Shown piece by piece: positions 26,440 through 34,631 of a stretch of 64,000 nucleotides of DNA. This DNA comes from Paenibacillus sp. GM2 (lineage in GTDB: Bacteria > Bacillota > Bacilli > Paenibacillales > Paenibacillaceae). The stretch spans positions 3,522,730 to 3,586,729 of the forward strand of contig NZ_LN831279.1 in assembly GCF_900069005.2 (NCBI RefSeq), given 5' to 3'. Position numbers and translations under genes: made by a program. The notes beneath the pieces were generated by a model. The model ran no database searches and was not told where the DNA came from. It saw only the letters and a program-made list of their open reading frames with translations. Within the stretch, counting starts at the first letter, position 1. Each line of letters begins with the position of its first letter.

Positions 26440-27663
26440 TTAAAAGAACATGCCTGCAATTGCCCCGCTCAGCAAATTAGCCAACGAGCCTGCAATGACC
26501 GCCTTAAATGCAAGCCCACCTACCTCACTGCTTCTCTCAGGGGATAATGAAGTAAATGAACCCAGCATGATCCCCATGGAGCCGATATTGGCAAATCCGC
26601 AGAGGGCAAAGCTAACGATAGCAACCGTCTTGTCTGACAAATGTCCCATCTGTTCAGCAAAAGAACCAAAGGCTATCATTTCATTCATCACAAGCTTCTG
26701 TCCCAGGAAGCTTCCTGCCATAGTAGCCTCTGACCAAGGAACACCAATCGCAAAGGCAATAGGCGAGAAGATCCAGCCCAGAATTAATTGCAGTGACAGT
26801 TCGCCAAAACCAAACCATCCGCCGATCCACCCAAGCAGCCCGTTGAGCAAAGCCACCATCGATATAAAAGCGATCAGCATAGCCACAATTTGCAGCGCCA
26901 TTTTCATACCGGAAGAAGCGCCTTTTGAAATAATGTTAACGATGCTTTCCTTTTTCCCCGACTTGTTCTCTTCAAGCTCATGTATATCAACCTTGACGGG
27001 TACTTCCCGTTCCGGAATTATAATCTTTGCTATAATAAGCCCCGCAGGAGCCGACATAATGCTCGCGGATAATAAATATTCCATAGGTATCCCGAGCGCA
27101 GCATAAGCGACCATGATCCCGCCGGCAACAGAGGCTAGTCCGCCAACCATAACCGCGAACATTTCCGATCGCGTCAGGTATTTCATATAAGGCTTGATCA
27201 TAATCGGAATTTCCTGCAGTCCCAGAAAAATATTCCCCGCTGCCGCTAAAGATTCAGACCGGCTTGTCTTCAGCAATCTGCCAAGTCCCCCGCCAATGAC
27301 ACGCATAAAAATCTGGACGATCCCAAAATGATATAAAATACCGATCAAAGGAGTAATAAAGACGGCCAGCATGGCCACGCGAATCGCAAAGATATTGCCT
27401 GTGGGCATCGTCTTGTCGGCCAGGCTGCCGAATACAAAGCCCAGACCTTCATACCCGTAGTGGAACAAGTTCGTAATAACCCCTGATATCGCTCTGATCA
27501 CCTGCTTGCCGAGATCCCATTTCAGCACGATAAAGCCAAACAATAATTGAATAAGAAAACCTATACAAATGGTGCGATAATTGATATTTTTCTTATGGTC
27601 TGACATCAAATAGGCGATCACGAAAACAACGAAACAGCCCAGCAGTCCCCATAAAATATTCAT
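26440..27663 (-). CDS. nupC: Concentrative nucleoside transporter, NupC family
   Basis: Membrane cation:nucleoside symporter of 407 residues with N-terminal, gate and core regions typical of the CNT family. Recognisable stretches are GNIFLGLQEIPIMIKPY, MVGGLASVAGGIMVAYAALG, SIMSAPAGLIIAKI, and GFANIGSMGIMLG near the end. Members take up purine and pyrimidine nucleosides. The start is ambiguous between ATG 27663 and GTG 27672, both just after the ribokinase stop; I chose the ATG. It is the last gene of the nucleoside operon. Confidence 0.9.
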   Translation of the reverse strand: MNILWGLLGCFVVFVIAYLMSDHKKNINYRTICIGFLIQLLFGFIVLKWDLGKQVIRAISGVITNLFHYGYEGLGFVFGSLADKTMPTGNIFAIRVAMLAVFITPLIGILYHFGIVQIFMRVIGGGLGRLLKTSRSESLAAAGNIFLGLQEIPIMIKPYMKYLTRSEMFAVMVGGLASVAGGIMVAYAALGIPMEYLLSASIMSAPAGLIIAKIIIPEREVPVKVDIHELEENKSGKKESIVNIISKGASSGMKMALQIVAMLIAFISMVALLNGLLGWIGGWFGFGELSLQLILGWIFSPIAFAIGVPWSEATMAGSFLGQKLVMNEMIAFGSFAEQMGHLSDKTVAIVSFALCGFANIGSMGIMLGSFTSLSPERSSEVGGLAFKAVIAGSLANLLSGAIAGMFF

Positions 27664-27678
27664 TCTATCCACTCATTT

Positions 27679-28599
27679 CTATCCATTCGTAAGTTCATGA
27701 GCATAAGGTATCGACTGGAATGCCCCTTTACGTTGAACTACGATCGATGAAAATTTACTTGCGAATTTAACGGCTTCTATAATGTTGTCCAATGATTTGA
27801 GATGATTCCCTTGTAATCTGGTGCAAAGCGCTCCGATAAAGCTATCGCCCGCCGCCGTTGTATCGATAGCTTGTACTTTTTCAGCCGGAACAGCGATAGA
27901 GCCCTCCGGATGGCAAATCAGACTGCCGCGTTCACCCAGCGTAACAATGACACAACCGACGCCTTGCTCCATTAACTTATGCGCGCCTTGTACAATCTCA
28001 TCTTCACTGGTGGTATTGCATCCTGTCAGGATATGCATCTCGCTTTCGTTCGGGATAAGAATATCCGTAACGCTGAGCAATCCGGCCGGAATTTCTTTTG
28101 CAGGCGCAGGATTAAGCACAGTGATTTTCCCCGCATCTTTAGCTAATGCAAAAGCATGCTCTATGACAGGAATCGGAACTTCAAACTGGGCGACAATAAC
28201 GTCGGATGACCCGATATTCTCTCTGGACAGGTCAACTTCCTGTGTTGTCAGCCCCATATTGGACCCGGCGCTGACCACAATCATATTGCTGCCGTTGTTG
28301 GCAAACAAAATCAGGGCTTCTCCTGTAGGCAAATGCGGATCGGTATAAACATGGTCTGTAAGAATGCCCTCCTGTTGCATTGTGGCCATAAGCTGCTTGC
28401 CATTCTCATCCTGCCCGATTTTACCGATAAATTGCACCGTCGCTCCTAGCCTTGCAGCCGATACGGCCTGATTGAAGCCCTTGCCCCCTGGCCCAACCAT
28501 TTTGTCCGTTGCAAATATAGTCTCACCCTCAACAGGGAGGGACTCCAACAATAAGCTGGAATCCATATTGATGCTCCCAAGTATGCATATCTTCTTCAT
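27679..28599 (-). CDS. rbsK: Ribokinase
   Basis: 306-residue PfkB-family sugar kinase that phosphorylates ribose to ribose 5-phosphate. The first PfkB region is VGPGGKGFNQAVSAARLGA; the second, with the catalytic Asp and anion hole, is DTTAAGDSFIGAL; ATP-site residues lie in VTLGERGS. The start at 28599 follows AGGAGCG. In this operon it would trap ribose released by the nucleoside hydrolase encoded upstream, feeding the pentose phosphate pathway. Confidence 0.92.
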   Translation of the reverse strand: MKKICILGSINMDSSLLLESLPVEGETIFATDKMVGPGGKGFNQAVSAARLGATVQFIGKIGQDENGKQLMATMQQEGILTDHVYTDPHLPTGEALILFANNGSNMIVVSAGSNMGLTTQEVDLSRENIGSSDVIVAQFEVPIPVIEHAFALAKDAGKITVLNPAPAKEIPAGLLSVTDILIPNESEMHILTGCNTTSEDEIVQGAHKLMEQGVGCVIVTLGERGSLICHPEGSIAVPAEKVQAIDTTAAGDSFIGALCTRLQGNHLKSLDNIIEAVKFASKFSSIVVQRKGAFQSIPYAHELTNG

Positions 28600-28667
28600 T
28601 TGTGCTTCGCTCCTATCCAAATCACAATATTCTCTCTGTTTATCTATTTCAGGAATTCAGGGCAGTT

Positions 28668-30026
28668 TTACGAGAACATCACATAAGACAATACTAACGT
28701 ACTTATAATACCAACGATAATTGGCACCGAGGTCCGTTTCACAATCGCCATCGGACTCTTGCCAATAATACTGCAGACAACAATGATAACTGCAGCGACC
28801 GGTGACACCGAGCGAACCAGGTTAGCAATCAATTGCATAGGAATGGCCAACATAACTCCATTGATACCCACATTGTGTGCGATATCCGGCAGCAAACCGA
28901 TCGAAGCGTAGAATACGGCAAGACCGCCGCCGCTGATCAGACCAATAAGCGCTGTGATCCCTGAGAAAGCGAACATCAGGATCATTCCTGCCCCATTGAC
29001 GTCTTTTACCGAATTGGTCAGCATATCAATAATGCCCAGCGCCTTCAGACCATCAACCATCAAGCTTGCCGCAACAAGCAGCGCTACGACCATGGCAAGC
29101 CCGTTCCCCATACCTTTGAAGAACACCATCAGCTCATCGAACACTTGCTGGATTTTACGTTTGCGAATAATTTCAATAATAACTGTAACGATCAGAGAAA
29201 TAAACGTGATCTCAACCAGACCAATGTTAATCGATTTAATAAATATACCAAATACTGTGATCAGAATCAGCGGAAGAATCGGCAGAATCCCATAGAACGC
29301 CGGAGGCAAATCCTCACGTAATGCAGTCAGCTTGGATTCATCGATATCATCGGTTTCCGGATTCTTCTTGTCCAAATATTTCTGCCAGAAGTAATGTGCA
29401 ATCGTCATGAGTATCAACGTAGGAATCGAAATGGCAGCGTGATATTTCAATACATAATCCATCAGATTGATACCGAAGGTCTCAGCCGCAATGACATTAT
29501 CCGCACCTAGAGGAGTCGGGATAATCGTCGCTGTTGTCGCAATTACAGCACCTGCTGTAAGCGCGGACATTCCGATACGTTTCAGAACCGGATACAATGT
29601 TGCCATCAGAAGTACGGCCAGACTTGATGCACTTGGAACGACGAGAGACAACAGGTTCCCTACGATAAAAATAACCGGAACTAACACATAAACTGATTTA
29701 ATGCCGGATAATGGCTTCATCAAGGTGCGGACTGTAACTTCGTTCGCGCCAATCTGAGTCATATACGACGAAAAGCCAAACAGAACCATGATCGTCATCC
29801 CGATATTTCCCAGGTTGTTGACGAAACTTTGCGTAATCGATTTGATCGGATCCAGCCATATAGAGCCAGTCGTCGCTTCTTCAGGCAATACAGGGTGCCC
29901 CATAATAGCTGCTCCAAACAGAAGCAGGATACCCGCAATGAATAATGCAACCGTAGCATTGACCTTCTTATAAATCATCCAGCCCGCCAGCACGATTACA
30001 ACTAAACCGAATATGAGTTCTACCAA
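28668..30026 (-). CDS. DcuC-family anion transporter in a nucleoside operon
   Basis: 452-residue integral membrane protein with about 12 hydrophobic spans, matching the DcuC/C4-dicarboxylate carrier family by overall pattern (VPSASSLAVLLMATLYPVLKR, TATIIPTPLGADNVIAAE, SPVAAVIIVVCSIIGKSP). DcuC proteins exchange succinate and fumarate in anaerobes. Lying between nucleoside hydrolase and ribokinase genes, it more plausibly moves a nucleoside, base or ribose-related anion, but that is inference. Translation probably begins at a TTG, seven bases after GAGAGGAG. A second transporter (NupC) is in the same operon. Confidence 0.82.
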   Translation of the reverse strand: MVELIFGLVVIVLAGWMIYKKVNATVALFIAGILLLFGAAIMGHPVLPEEATTGSIWLDPIKSITQSFVNNLGNIGMTIMVLFGFSSYMTQIGANEVTVRTLMKPLSGIKSVYVLVPVIFIVGNLLSLVVPSASSLAVLLMATLYPVLKRIGMSALTAGAVIATTATIIPTPLGADNVIAAETFGINLMDYVLKYHAAISIPTLILMTIAHYFWQKYLDKKNPETDDIDESKLTALREDLPPAFYGILPILPLILITVFGIFIKSINIGLVEITFISLIVTVIIEIIRKRKIQQVFDELMVFFKGMGNGLAMVVALLVAASLMVDGLKALGIIDMLTNSVKDVNGAGMILMFAFSGITALIGLISGGGLAVFYASIGLLPDIAHNVGINGVMLAIPMQLIANLVRSVSPVAAVIIVVCSIIGKSPMAIVKRTSVPIIVGIISTLVLSYVMFS

Positions 30027-30054
30027 AGTGATTCTCCTCTCTAAATGCTGCCTT

Positions 30055-30978
30055 TTATCGGGTATTAGCTAACTGCTCTACTGCCCACGCTCTGAAAGCG
30101 TCTACATCAATATCCAAGCACACCGTTGCATTTGGCTCTCTATGATATCGATTTTTCAGATCTACAATCGTAGTGCCTGCGGTATATGTGCCTGACGTCT
30201 CGACATCTACGAAGCAAACTTGAGTTTTGAATAATTCGGGATTAACAATATAGGCGATTGCGCATAAATCATGCATTTTCAGCCCAGTCTTCAAGCTGCC
30301 ACCGCGATAATGCTGGAACATCGAATACATCATTCTGCCCGTTTCATTCAAATCGCGAATCGTCTCTACATTGTCCGGGGTCAAGGTGGCCTTGCTTGTG
30401 ACATCCAGTCCTACCATCGTAATATCAAGCCCTGAAGCAAATACGATCTTGGCAGCTTCCGGATCGGCGAAGATGTTGTATTCTGCCGTTGGCGTATGAT
30501 TGCCCGCAGATGCTGAACCGCCCATCAGCACAATCCGTTCAATCCGTGATTTGCATTCCGGATATAAGGTCAGGAATAAAGCGATGTTCGTCAAAGGGCC
30601 AATCGGAACAAGGGTTACTTTGTCTTCGCTATTCATGATCATCTCTCTGATTGCATTAACGGCATGCTCCGGATGAATCGCCTTCTTCGGTTCAGGAAAT
30701 TCATATCCGCCCATCCCCGATTCTCCATGAATATGGCTGCTGTCCTCATAAGGAATACATAGTGGTTTATTGGCACCCTTGGCAACCGGAATGTCCTTAT
30801 CAAAAAATTCAACCAGTTTGAGTGCATTATTCGTCGTTTTTTCAACAGAGACATTCCCGGCAATGGTTGACAGAAGCTTGACATCCAACTTCTTATGGAA
30901 TAACGCTACTCCGATAGCAACGGCATCATCAATCCCTGGATCGGTATCAATGATAATAGGGATTTTCTTATCAGTCAT
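30055..30978 (-). CDS. Ribonucleoside hydrolase
   Basis: 307-residue inosine-uridine nucleoside N-ribohydrolase that cleaves nucleosides to base plus ribose. The calcium-binding Asp cluster is at the start (IIIDTDPGIDDAVAI), LVPIGPLTNIALFL follows, VLMGGSA and EYNIFADPEAA mark the active site, and the catalytic His-region reads KMHDLCAIAYI. This is the RihC/CU-NH architecture; base preference is not predictable. I start at ATG 30978 (MTDKKIPII); ATG 30990 has its GAGAGG directly adjoining. First gene of the operon, with LacI-type operators upstream. Confidence 0.9.
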   Translation of the reverse strand: MTDKKIPIIIDTDPGIDDAVAIGVALFHKKLDVKLLSTIAGNVSVEKTTNNALKLVEFFDKDIPVAKGANKPLCIPYEDSSHIHGESGMGGYEFPEPKKAIHPEHAVNAIREMIMNSEDKVTLVPIGPLTNIALFLTLYPECKSRIERIVLMGGSASAGNHTPTAEYNIFADPEAAKIVFASGLDITMVGLDVTSKATLTPDNVETIRDLNETGRMMYSMFQHYRGGSLKTGLKMHDLCAIAYIVNPELFKTQVCFVDVETSGTYTAGTTIVDLKNRYHREPNATVCLDIDVDAFRAWAVEQLANTR

Positions 30979-31051
30979 ACGGTTCAACATCCTCTCAATT
31001 GGTGTAATAGAGTATTTCCAGACTCTCAATTTCCGACGTATTTTTAAATGT

Positions 31052-31063
31052 GTAATCGGTTAC
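31052..31063. promoter_or_regulatory. LacI-type operator (site 1)
   Basis: GTAATCGGTTAC is a near-palindrome with the CGGT-centred core shared by two more copies at 31149 and 31180. It lies 74 bp before the nucleoside hydrolase start, a position suited to repression. Confidence 0.65.
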
Positions 31064-31090
31064 TCATTTGAGTATCATAATATACGTATC

Positions 31091-31104
31091 TTAAAACGCT
31101 GTCA
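31091..31104. promoter_or_regulatory. Catabolite response element candidate
   Basis: TTAAAACGCTGTCA matches the cre consensus except at position 2. It lies upstream of the nucleoside operon, next to the LacI-type operators. Confidence 0.5.
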
Positions 31105-31148
31105 ATACGTATATTCCTTGAAATTATTAGAATTGATGTGAATAATGT

Positions 31149-31160
31149 GGAACCGGTAAC
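31149..31160. promoter_or_regulatory. LacI-type operator (site 2)
   Basis: GGAACCGGTAAC carries the ACCGGT core of a LacI/RbsR-like operator, centred between the divergent nucleoside operon and regulator gene. Confidence 0.65.
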
Positions 31161-31179
31161 ATGTTTCATAAAATATTGT

Positions 31180-31191
31180 GTAACCGGTATC
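31180..31191. promoter_or_regulatory. LacI-type operator (site 3)
   Basis: GTAACCGGTATC is the best palindrome of the three sites and lies about 87 bp before the regulator's probable start, suggesting autoregulation and possible looping with sites 1 and 2. Confidence 0.65.
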
Positions 31192-31277
31192 CTAATTTTG
31201 GAGTTTGATGCAGTTGAATACCTGATATTTATTAAGTATAGTAGTATAGAAAGTAGTAACAAAAGGAGCTGAGAACA

Positions 31278-32264
31278 ATCCCAACGATTCGAGATGTTTC
31301 AAAATTAGCAGGGGTTTCCGTGGCGACCGTTTCTCGCGTCCTTAATCAGAAGGGGTATGTTCATAAAGATACGGTCCAGAAAGTTCATGAAGCTATCGAA
31401 ATGTTACAATACACACCCAATGATATTGCTCGTAGTTTATCCAAGAAATCCTCCAAAACGATCGCTCTCATCGTACCTGATATTACGAATCCGTTCTTTA
31501 ATGAACTTGCGCTTGCCGTGGAGAAGGTAACGCAAATGTACGGATACACTACGATACTTTGCAATACCAATGATTCCCCAGCCGTGGAAAGACAATACAT
31601 TCAAACATTAAAACAAAAATACATTGACGGATTTATTATGGCTACAAATACCTTGTCCTCGAATGAGATAGACCAGTTACAGGTTCCGTTGGTTGCCCTG
31701 GATCGCTCCAATTTCCAGACGGTACCCACTATTTCTTCGAAAAATCGCGAGGGTGCGCGTTTGGCCGTACAAGCCTTGCTGCAGCAAGGCTGTACCAAGA
31801 TCATGCACATTCGGGGGCCAAAAGGATTATGGATTGCAGAGGAACGCTGCCAGGGGTATCTCGATCTGGTTGAAGATTTAGATTGGTTCACCCCTAAGCT
31901 TATTGTTAACGGAAATTTTCAGTTAAAAGAGGCTTCAGAAGCAGTAAATAAAATCTTTGAGACACACCCTGATATTGATGGCATCTTTGCCGGCAATGAC
32001 TTAATGGCGATAGGCGCGCTTCGCGTGATGCAAAAACGCGGGATTCGTGTACCGGATCAGGTACAAATCATTGGATATGACGGCATTCCGCTTGGAGAAA
32101 TGGTCTACCCGGAATTATCTACGGTAGCTCAGCCGATTTATGAAATGGGCATGCTGGCTGCCCGCATCCTGATCAAGAAGATTGAGCAGCAGCCGCTGGA
32201 AGAAATGAATCACCAGATGGATAATGAACTGATTCAACGCGGAACAACACGGCACACCTCTTGA
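31278..32264 (+). CDS. LacI-family regulator of the nucleoside operon, apparent ATC start
   Basis: Repressor of 328 residues if begun at ATC 31278. The helix-turn-helix PTIRDVSKLAGVSVATVSRV starts immediately after that codon, exactly where family members have M-P-T-I-R-D-V. AAAAGGAG lies nine bases before the ATC, and no ATG, GTG or TTG occurs between the two, so either ATC initiates or an ATG has mutated. The next usable codon (GTG 31320) would remove half of the HTH. The sensor domain runs from about residue 60 (IALIVPDITNPFFNELALAV). It diverges from the nucleoside hydrolase operon, with three ACCGGT operators between; a ribose or nucleoside effector is inferred. Confidence 0.85.
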   Translation: MPTIRDVSKLAGVSVATVSRVLNQKGYVHKDTVQKVHEAIEMLQYTPNDIARSLSKKSSKTIALIVPDITNPFFNELALAVEKVTQMYGYTTILCNTNDSPAVERQYIQTLKQKYIDGFIMATNTLSSNEIDQLQVPLVALDRSNFQTVPTISSKNREGARLAVQALLQQGCTKIMHIRGPKGLWIAEERCQGYLDLVEDLDWFTPKLIVNGNFQLKEASEAVNKIFETHPDIDGIFAGNDLMAIGALRVMQKRGIRVPDQVQIIGYDGIPLGEMVYPELSTVAQPIYEMGMLAARILIKKIEQQPLEEMNHQMDNELIQRGTTRHTS

Positions 32265-32285
32265 GCATCAGGGATCATGAACGCA

Positions 32286-32316
32286 AAATGGGCCCCTGTG
32301 CAGCAGGAGCCCATTT
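32286..32316. terminator. Terminator, copy 1 of the duplication
   Basis: AAATGGGC and GCCCATTT form the stem with an inner CCTG/CAGG helix, followed by TGTTTGTTTGT. It ends the LacI gene on the plus strand. Confidence 0.8.
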
Positions 32317-32439
32317 GTTTGTTTGTATCCATGACAGTGCGTTTTTTACTTTGTAACCGAAAGACAGACCGGCGGCACTTGATCTGATTCAACACGGAAC
32401 AACACGGCACGCCTCTTGAGCATCAGGGATCATGAACAC

Positions 32440-32470
32440 AAATGGGCCCCTGTGCAGCAGGAGCCCATTT
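32440..32470. terminator. Terminator, copy 2 of the duplication
   Basis: Same stem-loop as at 32286, 154 nt further on, lying just past the kptA stop. On the minus strand the tail after the stem is TGTGTTCATG, which is a poor T-run. Confidence 0.65.
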
Positions 32471-32500
32471 GTTTGTTTGTAATCCATGACAGTACGTTTT

Positions 32501-33052
32501 TTACTTTGTAACCGAAAGACAGACCGGCGGCACTTGATCTGACAACCAAACTTGATTGCCCGCGTCATAGAAAATGATCCCCTGCTGCTGTGCAGCTGAC
32601 GTATCAACCTGAAGCATGACCAGTTCTCCCCTTCGGCTTCCTGCCAACGCTGCAAAATGGGTGCCTTCCGACAAATGAACATACTGCCGGCCCATCGGGC
32701 GTAGTCCTTCCTTCAAAATGAATGGCAATGCCTTCATGTTCGTACCGTGGTATAAAATAGCCGGAGGGTTTCCCGGGGCATATTGTATTTTATCATGACT
32801 ATGCCCATACCTTGCCTTGATACGGTCGGCTTTAATTTCAAAACGCTGTTTGTCCGAATTGCGAACCACCTGCTCTATATCCTCCTGCTTCACCCACAAC
32901 CACCTGGACTGGGCCTGAATGGCGGCCAGTAAGGTGCTTATCGAACACGTGCCATCCTCCGGATCCAGGACAACGCCAAAGTCCTCAGGCGTGTGCCGAA
33001 GGATCTTGCTCATCATTTTACTCAAGTCTTTTTCCCGGGTTTGACTTAACAT
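32501..33052 (-). CDS. kptA: RNA 2'-phosphotransferase (Tpt1/KptA family)
   Basis: 183-residue enzyme that transfers an internal RNA 2'-phosphate to NAD+, the last step of fungal tRNA splicing; its bacterial role is unclear. The family blocks are present: LSKMMSKILRHTPEDFGVVLD at the start, IKARYGHS, LYHGT, then RPMGRQYVHLS and a C-terminal ISYDAGNQVWLS-like segment. I prefer ATG 33052; an upstream in-frame GTG (33097) would run into the repeat array that begins at 33078. The last codons are part of the 155-bp tandem duplication. Confidence 0.9.
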   Translation of the reverse strand: MLSQTREKDLSKMMSKILRHTPEDFGVVLDPEDGTCSISTLLAAIQAQSRWLWVKQEDIEQVVRNSDKQRFEIKADRIKARYGHSHDKIQYAPGNPPAILYHGTNMKALPFILKEGLRPMGRQYVHLSEGTHFAALAGSRRGELVMLQVDTSAAQQQGIIFYDAGNQVWLSDQVPPVCLSVTK

Positions 33053-33077
33053 CTTTATCACTTCACTTTTCTGTCCA

Positions 33078-34056
33078 CTTATTTCTTTCTGCTCCACTTC
33101 ACGCTAACGAAACTACATATCGCTATTGCCACGAAATAAGAAGGTTTTCACATCTAACGAAACGGTGTATCGCTATTTGGGGTAAATTCTCGCTTTAAGC
33201 CCCTATTTTAGCAAAATAGCGATACCACGTTTCGTTACAATTTTTAGCTGCCCTTTTGGGCTTGAATAACGATACCCTGTTTCGTTAGAATCTTGCTGCC
33301 ACATATTCCCTGCCTGCTCCAATCATTTCTTTCTACTCCACTGCACGCTAACGAAACTACATATCGCTATTGCCGCAAAATAAGGGGGTTTTCACATCTA
33401 ACGAAACGGTGTATCGCTATTTGGGGTAAATTCTCGCTTTAAGCCCCACTTTTAGCCAAATAGCGATACCACGTTTCGTTACAATTTTCAGCTGCCCTTT
33501 TGGGCTTGAATAACGATACCCTGTTTCGTTAGAATCTTGCTGCCACGTATTCGCTGCCTAATCCACTTATTTCTTTCTACTCCACTTCACGCTAACGAAA
33601 CTACATATCGCTATTGCCGCAAAATAAGAGGGTTTTCACATCTAACGAAACGGTGTATCGCTATTTGGGGTAAATTCTCGCTTTAAGCCCCACTTTTAGC
33701 AAAATAGCGATACCACGTTTCGTTACAATTTTCAGCTGCCCTTTTGGGCTTGAATAACGATACCCTGTTTCGTTAGAATCTTGCTGCCACGTATTCCCTG
33801 CCTGCTCCAATCATTTCTTTCTACTCCACTTCACTCTAACGAAACTACATATCGCTATTGCCGCAAAATAAGAGGGTTTTCACATCTAACGAAACGGTGT
33901 ATCGCTATTTGGGGTAAACTCTCGCTTTAAGCCCCACTTTTAGCAAAATAGCGATACCACGTTTCGTTACAATTTTTAGCTGCCCTTTTGGGCTTGAATA
34001 ACGATACCCTGTTTCGTTAGAATCTTGCTGCCACGTATTCCCTGCCTAATCCACAA
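33078..34056. repeat. Four tandem 244-bp units, each a four-arm palindrome
   Basis: Units begin (CTAACG) at 33103, 33347, 33591 and 33836, a period of 244-245. Each has two forward arms (TAACGAAAC, 4 nt, TATCGCTATT) followed by two reverse arms (AATAGCGATACCACGTTTCGTTA and a variant with AACGATACCCTG). The inner pair can form a near-perfect 24-bp stem. A ~57-nt linker with CATTTCTTTCTACTCCACT separates units. The units are nearly identical, which implies recent amplification. No coding frame is convincing. Confidence 0.92.
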
Positions 34057-34144
34057 CTCTGGTTTCCAATAATTTCATTATACAAATCAACTTGGCACAT
34101 TAGAATCCCTGGCGAACAAGCTGTTTTCAACCTCTATGCAAAAA

Positions 34145-34183
34145 AGGGGCGTCCCCAAGGTCTTTCGGCTTGGAGACGCCCCT
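34145..34183. terminator. Strong intrinsic terminator
   Basis: GGGGCGTCCCCAAG pairs with CTTGGAGACGCCCC (one mismatch) around a TCTTTCGG-type loop. On the minus strand it is followed by TTTTTT, so it could stop transcripts of the GH16 gene ending at 34632, about 450 nt upstream. Confidence 0.75.
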
Positions 34184-34299
34184 TCTGCAATTCAAAAACC
34201 GGTTTGGGCTAATGCGTACAAGCAGGGCTTAGTTCTGGTTTTAGTCTGGTTTTAGTCTGGTCTTGTTGGGTTTTGACTAGCTTGATTGGTTTAGCCAAA

Positions 34300-34490
34300 C
34301 TTAGCCTGATCTAGCTATGATTCAGCTTGATTTAACGGGCTTAGCTAGTTCCAGTTATGGTTTGGCTTGGTTTAACCACCTTAGCGAAATCTAGCTATGA
34401 TTTACCTTGGTTTAACCGGCTTAGCGAAGTCTAGCTATGACTTTCCTTGGTTCAGCCACCTTAGCGAAGTCTAGTTAGGTTTAACCCGTT
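34300..34490. repeat. 40-bp minisatellite
   Basis: CTTAGC recurs at 34340, 34380, 34420 and 34460, with the pattern CTTAGCGAARTCTAGCTATGA then CCTTGGTTTAACC in each unit and a diverged copy before 34340. Looser TTAGTCTGGTT-like repeats fill 34228-34300 and 34490-34610. No gene is seen. Confidence 0.8.
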
Positions 34491-34631
34491 CTGTTCTGGC
34501 TTTTTCTCACTTGATCTCGTTCAGGTTTATCTTGGTCTGGCTACGTTTTACCTAGTTGAGCCACGCTTAGCCATGGCCAGACTAGACTGGTTTAGCTTGA
34601 TTTAACCTTGCTCCAGCCCCCATTCCTCAAT

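Larger units (their letters stand above)
32229..32538. repeat. 155-bp tandem duplication at convergent gene ends
   Basis: The sequence from 32229 to 32383 repeats from 32384 with period 155 and few changes. Each copy holds the last codons of the LacI gene, the shared terminator and the last codons of kptA. The intact LacI end uses copy 1 and the intact kptA end uses copy 2, so the leftover halves are non-functional remnants. Confidence 0.9.

Noticed and set aside
33078..34056. CRISPR array
   Set aside because: Units are 244 bp, nearly identical throughout including the would-be spacers, and no cas genes are nearby.
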